A program made the translations under genes and the position numbers. Under the pieces are notes generated by a model. The model worked only from the letters and a program-made list of their open reading frames with translations. It ran no database searches and was not told where the DNA came from. A DNA stretch of 64,000 bases from Fragum whitleyi (lineage: Eukaryota > Mollusca > Bivalvia > Cardiida > Cardiidae), in NCBI GenBank assembly GCA_948146395.1, contig OX411543.1:69699474-69763473 (forward strand), given 5' to 3'. Shown here in pieces: positions 59,001-64,000 of the stretch. Position 1 is the first letter of the stretch; the number at the start of each line of letters is the position of its first letter.

Positions 59001-59634
59001 AAAAGGGGGTTCGGTCGAATGTCTAAACGAATGTCTAATGTCTTATTGAAACATTTAGACATTCAAACGAGGATTCGGTCGAATGTCTAAACGAATGTCT
59101 AATGTCTAAATGAGGCATTTAGACATTCGAGAGAGGGTTTTATCGAATGTCTAATCGAATGTCTAATTCAGGCATTTAGACATTCAAAAGGGGTTCGGTC
59201 GAATGTCTAAACGAATGTCTAATGTCTAATTGAGACATTTAGACATTCAATCGAGGATTCGGTCGAATGTCTAAACGAATGTCTAATGTCTAAATGAGAC
59301 ATTTAGACATTCAAAAGGGGATTCGGTCGAATGTCTAAACGAATGTCTAATGTCTAATTGAAACATTTAGACATTCAAACGAGGATTCGGTCGAATGTCT
59401 AAACGAATGTCTAATGTCTATTTGAGACATTTAGACATTCAAACGAGGATTCGGTCGAATGTCTAAACGAATGTCTAATGTCTAAATGAGGCATTTAGAC
59501 ATTCGAGAGAGGGTTTAATCGAATGTCTAATCGAATGTCTAATGTCTAATTTGGGCATTTAGACATTCATTTTTGAATGTCTAATTCCCCTTTTAGACAT
59601 TGGGCCGAATGTCTAATGTCTAATGTCTAATGTC
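53081..59634. repeat. 64-bp satellite array with 703-bp higher-order repeat
   Basis: About 102 units of 63-64 bp. Each unit holds three direct copies of (G)AATGTCTAA and one inverted copy, TTAGACATTC, so it can fold back on itself. Linkers vary: TTCAGGCATTTAG, TTGAGACATTTAG, AAACGAGGATTCGGTC, AAGGGGGTTCGGTC, GAGAGGGTTTTATC. The four-G variant GTTCGGTCG recurs at 54981, 55684, 56387, 57090 and 57793, exactly 703 bp apart (11 units). GGCTAAACG marks 55441, 56144 and 57550. CCGTCGAATGTCTTAACG marks 54601 and 56710, 2,109 bp (3 x 703) apart. The left 1.2 kb is more diverged. The array ends in heptamer AATGTCT repeats before CCTGCCAAC. It is not coding: TAA occurs in every frame. Confidence 0.95.
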
Positions 59635-60399
59635 CTGCCAACTTCACACGCTTTTACATATTAAACATAATTCCGCCCATTTTTTGCGTAAACTCAATTC
59701 TTCATTTACATGTAGTGATAAAGAGAATAATTTGTTTCGTTTGAATTAGAAAACGAAAACTGATTCACACAAAGATGTACGTGTAAGTGATTGTGTTTAT
59801 TATTTCATATCCCGATGAAAAACGGACTAATCACTTCTTTTTTAATGAAATCAATGGAAAGTAGTAATTTCTTTACTAATTTGGACTTATTAATTGAATC
59901 AACAAACAATATATTTATATCCTATAATTTTATATCATAAGGCAAAACGTAACGATGTTTAATGAAAAAAACGGATTTCTTAAGGGACTACTTGGTGCGG
60001 AGGCTTTCAAAATAGGTGCGTATTCAACATTGTTTTAACAAATGAAGCAACTTTTTTAGTCAATCAGAATAGGCGGATCTTGATTAATACAACAAAAAAT
60101 GATATATATATATATCTTTTTTTTTTTTTGCAATTAGAAAACTTGCCTACATGTACGCAATACTTATTTTCTCTGCAAAATTCAAGGATCGATTAAGACT
60201 GCATACAAGTTCGTTGAATTGAATAGTTTTAAATGTACCGAAAAATATTCAGAATATACTATTGCAACTGTCTTGTGAAAAATAGGCAACGGTAGCATAT
60301 TTCTTAGCTCACCCCTCATAGTACATATATTTAAATGAAGGTGCATAATCATTGGGTGAGTTTTATATGCGATTTCATGATGTTTATGATATGTTTCAT
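59635..60399. other. Right flank of the satellite, no gene
   Basis: Unique-looking AT-rich sequence with (TA)n and T-runs near 60105-60130. Nothing coding. Confidence 0.4.
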
Positions 60400-60622
60400 T
60401 GAATGGAGTTTAACGCCGCTTTCAACATTTTTTCAATTATATCGCGGCGGTTGGAGCACCTAATAATGGTTTTCTGGCATTTCTATCACCAGTACAACCA
60501 CCACATCCTTTCCATGCCTCCAGCTGCTATCTCACATAGGTCTACGATTATCAACCCATTGGTGAGAGACAAATAGTCGGAAAGAATGAGTGCCGCCGTC
60601 GAGGATCGAACCCGGGACCATG
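60400..60622 (-). mobile_element. tRNA-SINE copy with partial head
   Basis: TTGAATGGAGTTTAACGCCG, TATATCGCGGCGGTTGGAGC and CACATAGGTCTACGATTATC match the full copy at 10224. The head keeps GAGTGCCGCCGTCGAGGATC and GAACCCGGGACC, that is the B box, and then stops, so it is 5'-truncated within the tRNA-like part. Confidence 0.82.
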
Positions 60623-61677
60623 TAATCTTTCAACAAAGTGATGAACCGGCGAAACTAATAAGTAAAAACAGTAACTTTAAATGTACAGTCGATTTTGTTC
60701 GAACGACTACTTCTGTTAAGAGATTATTTTTAATTGTTACAAAAAGTCCCTAAAAAGTGAACGTTCTAAAATGAAAATAGTTTATTTTCTTGTTAGACTT
60801 CATTAGATCCATATCATTGAGGTGATTATATTGGGCTCGAATATGAAGGATTCCGTAAGTCTCTTTCCACAATGTACATGATAACAAATAACATGTCGTA
60901 TTCATCATGAAATATTGTATAAGGCAACCGTTCCCATTAGCGGACGCTTGCTTGCTGTCTCCTAAGTTGGTCGCTAAACGTAAGGATTGATGTAATTTGT
61001 GTGTTTTGGATGACGAGCATCATAAATTTGGTAATCGATTAACTCGAATTCAATGTGACTAAACTTTTAAGTGAAGTCGACAATGTTTTGGATTTATTAT
61101 TGATTTGAACTAGATGTGCATTTAAGGCTAAAGATTGTTTCACTTCATGCGTGTAATTAAGAAGAATACAGGCATATATATGTGTTTTTTATTTCATTTT
61201 TTTTATTTCTTTGGGGGAGGGGGGATTTTCAGTATCACATTGAACGTTATAATTTAGAACAAAATCTACCGGCTGTAATTGTGTGTATGTTTTTTTTTTT
61301 TTTTTTTTTTTCAATTATTTCATTTTAGTCGAAAGAGACAGGTGAATATTTTATGTTGATGGCGAATTGAATTGACAATCAAAATCTTTTTGGATAAATA
61401 CAAAGAACGGATTAATACATGAATTATTGTTAGTGCACAAAGTTTTCTTTTTCATAAATCGATGCAATCAAATTACATTGATAGAATTTCTTATAATTAA
61501 TGACATCAATCGAAAAGAGTAAATGTGACTCGTCATTCGAAAACGGACCATCTAGGAAGTGCCTTAATTAAATATTTGAACAATATCCAGTTGAGCTTAA
61601 TCAGAAGACTGGTTTAAAAATACGAGGGGTGATCTACAAATTCGAGAAATTCATTTACAAGTGAAACTAATATATGA
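60623..61677. other. No gene seen
   Basis: AT-rich, with a poly-T run at about 61291-61311. A worn single end of the MITE family at 61678 (GACTCGTCATTCGAAAACGG) lies at about 61528, and a lone mariner-type end (TACGAGGGGTGATCTACAAA) at 61621. Confidence 0.45.
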
Positions 61678-61921
61678 GACCCGTCACGCGAAAAGGGACC
61701 ATCCGGGAATTCTGTAAACTGAATTATTGAAAAAGATATCTGATCCAGCATAGGTCAACCAGAAGTCGCATTTCAAAAATTCTTTCACTGGACGGTAGAT
61801 TGATCATTCTAGATTCAGACAATAAGTACGGTGCAAAAGGTTTCGACCCAAATAGTCTGCGCAGTCCGCGCAGTCTGACAAGGGCCGACACTTTACGCGG
61901 TCCCTTTTCGCGTGACGGGTC
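61678..61921. mobile_element. MITE with GACCCGTCACGCGAAAAGGG ends, copy 1
   Basis: GACCCGTCACGCGAAAAGGG and CCCTTTTCGCGTGACGGGTC are perfect inverted 20-mers at the two ends. The interior holds GTTTCGACCC and TCTGCGCAGTCCGCGCAGTC. 244 bp. The paired open frames on both strands (61800-62048) are incidental. Confidence 0.88.
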
Positions 61922-62257
61922 ACATATATTATTTTATACTTATACTTATATATACATGTACTTAATTCGTTATATATTTGATAGGTCAAAAGTTATTAGT
62001 TTTGTCATAGTAAAAAGGAGATTTATTGAACAAGTTGGAAATAAATAAGCTTTGAAGTTATTTTAGTGATATAAAATATACTTTTTTCAGGTTATTTTAT
62101 CTATGAATTATATGTGAATAAAAAAGTTCGCTTCTGGTAGCTCGCAAAAAAGTATCGATTTGGAAGAAAAAAAATAAAATTCGGAATTTTGGAATACCAT
62201 TTGAATTGTGGAGACTTTCAGGACCTTCTTCCGTTTGATTTCTTTTTTTATATTTGT

Positions 62258-62504
62258 GACCCGTCACGCAAAATGGGACCATCTAGGAACTGAAAATTTA
62301 AAAAAGAGATTTGGTCCAGCATTGGTCAACCTGAGGTCGCATTACAATAATTCTTTCACTGGAAGGTAGATTGAACATTCAGAATTCAGAAAATATGAAC
62401 ATTGCGAAAAGTTTCGACCCTAGCCAGTCTGCGCAAACCGCGCAGTCTGACTAAGGTCGACACTTTATGCACTACCCAGACGGTCCCTTTTCGCGTGACG
62501 GGTC
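62258..62504. mobile_element. MITE with GACCCGTCACGCG-type ends, copy 2
   Basis: GACCCGTCACGCAAAATGGG on the left (worn) and CCCTTTTCGCGTGACGGGTC on the right. The interior CCAGTCTGCGCAAACCGCGC parallels copy 1. 247 bp, same orientation, about 340 bp away. Confidence 0.87.
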
Positions 62505-62566
62505 ATATTTACTATTTCAAATCTTGAGATATAAAGTCATTAAAGCGATACAGGCTATCTTCTTAA

Positions 62567-62787
62567 CCCTTTGCTGTTTAATCCCTGCTCTTTACGTGCC
62601 TGTGATTTTATGATTGAGAAATCATTGTGAAAAAAGAAGAAAGTGCTCCTGACAAGCAATTTCTTCTTTTTCCACATTATTTTCTACACTACTGAATGGT
62701 TATTTTTCAAATTAAATCCACTATAAATTTTCGTCTGCAAAACCTTTGAATTTGGACAGGTCCAAAATTTTGTAAAACAGGAAAGGG
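62567..62787. mobile_element. piggyBac-like MITE, copy 3
   Basis: TTAA at 62563-62566 and 62788-62791. The ends CCCTTTGCTGTTT and AAACAGGAAAGGG match the copy at 4874-5094, and the length (221 bp) is identical. The internal hairpin GAAGAAAGTGCTC / AAGCAATTTCTTC is slightly worn. Confidence 0.87.
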
Positions 62788-62801
62788 TTAAGCTAAAAAT
62801 A

Positions 62802-63333
62802 CACTGCCCTCCAAAAGTTTCTTCACACACACTTCTTTTAAAGATCTTTAGCTTAAGTAATTTAAAACAAAGTTTTATATTATTTTTATTAATAAAATGT
62901 ATACTTTATATCTTTATTGCAATGTATCAATTAAGAAGCAATACCAGAAATGGCAAAATCATGTAAAATCGACAAAATCAGAATAGTTCAACATTTTGTA
63001 AAATTTTCTATCAAGGGGATCAACTTCAGTCAATATTTAGTGTAGCCTCCATTAGCAGGTAAGACAGCCTGAACATGCATCTAGGCATGCTATTTAAAAG
63101 TCTCTCAACTTTCCACTGATAATCAGCATTTACTCCTTTTGTCTCAATATTTTCTGTTATACATTGTTCTAAAATAGTATCTTTATCAACAGTCATTTTG
63201 TCGTCTAAAGTAGCATTCAAATGGGAATAATCAGATTTTAAGTAATAAAAACTAATCTATAACTTTGTTTAAAAGATTAAAGCTGAATATCTTATAAATG
63301 AAATGTGTGTGAAGGATCTTTTGGAGGGCAGTG
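62802..63333 (-). mobile_element. Deleted Tc1-like element
   Basis: The ends CACTGCCCTCCAAAAGTTTC and CTTTTGGAGGGCAGTG are inverted, with TA on each side (62800-62801 and 63334-63335), the Tc1/mariner target site. A remnant of the transposase C-terminus lies inside on the minus strand. At 532 bp it is about one third of a full Tc1 element. Confidence 0.87.
63030..63120 (-). pseudogene. C-terminal remnant of a Tc1-type transposase
   Basis: On the minus strand SMPRCM is followed, after a frame break, by QAVLPANGGYTKY and a TGA stop at 63032-63030. This is the standard C-terminal end of Tc1-like transposases (SMPRR.QAV....GG.TKY). Two extra bases (TT) break the frame, and upstream sequence is not recognisable. 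Confidence 0.8.
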
Positions 63334-63441
63334 TACACGAACTTCCAAAAAATCGCAATAATCAATGACGCTGACTTTGGTATCACCTGCAAGTTCTTGC
63401 CTAAAGTAGTCAGTAACCCTTCTCACGCTGTTTACGAGATA

Positions 63442-63629
63442 CAGTCAAACCTGTCGTAAGCAAGCAACCAAGAGACAACCAAGAGACATTCAAAAAGCGC
63501 TTGTTTAAGACGGGTGCTTGCCCAATACAGGACACTTTCAGTGCAAATAGTTATTTGGTAACGTGGTGGCCGCTTGCTTAAGACAGGTTGCTTGCTGAAT
63601 ACAGGTGGCCACTAAGACAAGTTAGACTG
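63442..63629. mobile_element. MITE with CAGTCAAACCTGTC ends, TA target
   Basis: CAGTCAAACCTGTCGTAAGC on the left and GCC...AAGACAAGTTAGACTG on the right are inverted with a few mismatches, and TA lies on both sides. Inner inverted pairs such as AAGCAAGCAACC and GGTTGCTTGC extend the fold. Confidence 0.72.
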
Positions 63630-63634
63630 TAAAT

Positions 63635-64000
63635 TTAGAACAGCCCGTACAGATGTACGGTCTGATCTCTGCCTACAAAGACTGCTTGAAACTTGATTAC
63701 CGTGGGGAAAAACCTGAAAGACCAAAATTGGCTTATTTAAAACTTAAAATAAATTCATCCGTATGGGTGAAACACCACGAAACTGTTATCGTTTCAGACT
63801 GTAAGATGCACTTCCCAATAAGCCTGATGTTCAGGGTCCTTTTTGGTCTCGGTGTTATTGTCCGTGTTCATCCACTGTTGTTTCCGTTTGGGGCTGGAAC
63901 TTTTGACGTAGGAATTATCCCAGATGACGATGATGTGTACTCGTTCAACCTTTCAACACCGGTCTTGTTTTACAATACTTCGTATGAAACAATTTATGTA
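63635..64000. other. Window edge, no gene recognised
   Basis: Starts with a worn MITE G-like text (CCCGTACAGATGTACGGTCTG). The last 200 bp are less AT-rich and could border an exon beyond the window, but no frame can be supported. Confidence 0.35.

Noticed and set aside
53081..59634. CRISPR-like array (regular repeats with short spacers)
   Set aside because: Spacers are as repetitive as the repeats, the unit is a eukaryotic-style satellite with higher-order structure, and no cas gene exists nearby.

Overview
The window is eukaryotic nuclear DNA. It is AT-rich, intron-bearing and packed with short dispersed repeats. Tetranucleotide GGACRGAC tracts, AGGTCA-like repeat families, tRNA-derived SINEs, TTAA-flanked MITEs and 140-165 bp internal tandem modules are what I would expect of a bivalve mollusc, most likely a heterodont clam or mussel. 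That taxon is an inference from repeat style. No ribosomal, mitochondrial or bacterial genes are seen.

Only one substantial gene is supported. It lies on the minus strand and is rebuilt here from splice signals: a short 5' exon (34723-34606), one giant exon (31212-25969) and a 3' coding exon (17612-17276). The giant exon reads as two open frames separated by a one-base shift in an A10 run at 29179-29188. If the run had 11 A, the coding length from the ATG at 31210 would be an exact multiple of three across the splice, giving about 1,859 residues. The product has a long lysine-rich low-complexity N-terminus with a 563-bp intragenic duplication, then a C2HC (WRKY-GCM1/FLYWCH-like) zinc finger, then a Mutator-like DDE transposase core (D...D...CxxH...E). 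It ends in a putative cysteine-protease module whose Cys box is in the giant exon and whose His box is in the 3' exon. It may be a host gene derived from a transposase or an intron-bearing transposon.

Regions: 0-16 kb is a mosaic of dispersed repeats and SINEs. 17-35 kb is the gene, with repeats filling both introns. 35-44 kb holds tandem-module arrays, MITEs and a decayed mariner. 44.8 kb has a (TC)n microsatellite. 45.8-51.8 kb is a decayed LINE (minus strand) split by a 4.07-kb element with about 760-bp inverted ends. 53.1-59.6 kb is a satellite of about 100 units of 64 bp with an 11-unit (703 bp) higher-order period. 59.6-64 kb holds MITEs, a SINE and a decayed Tc1-like element.

The most unusual items are the transposase/protease gene, the hairpin-forming higher-order satellite, the inverted-repeat element that interrupts a LINE, and a set of unrelated short elements that all carry near nucleosome-length internal modules.
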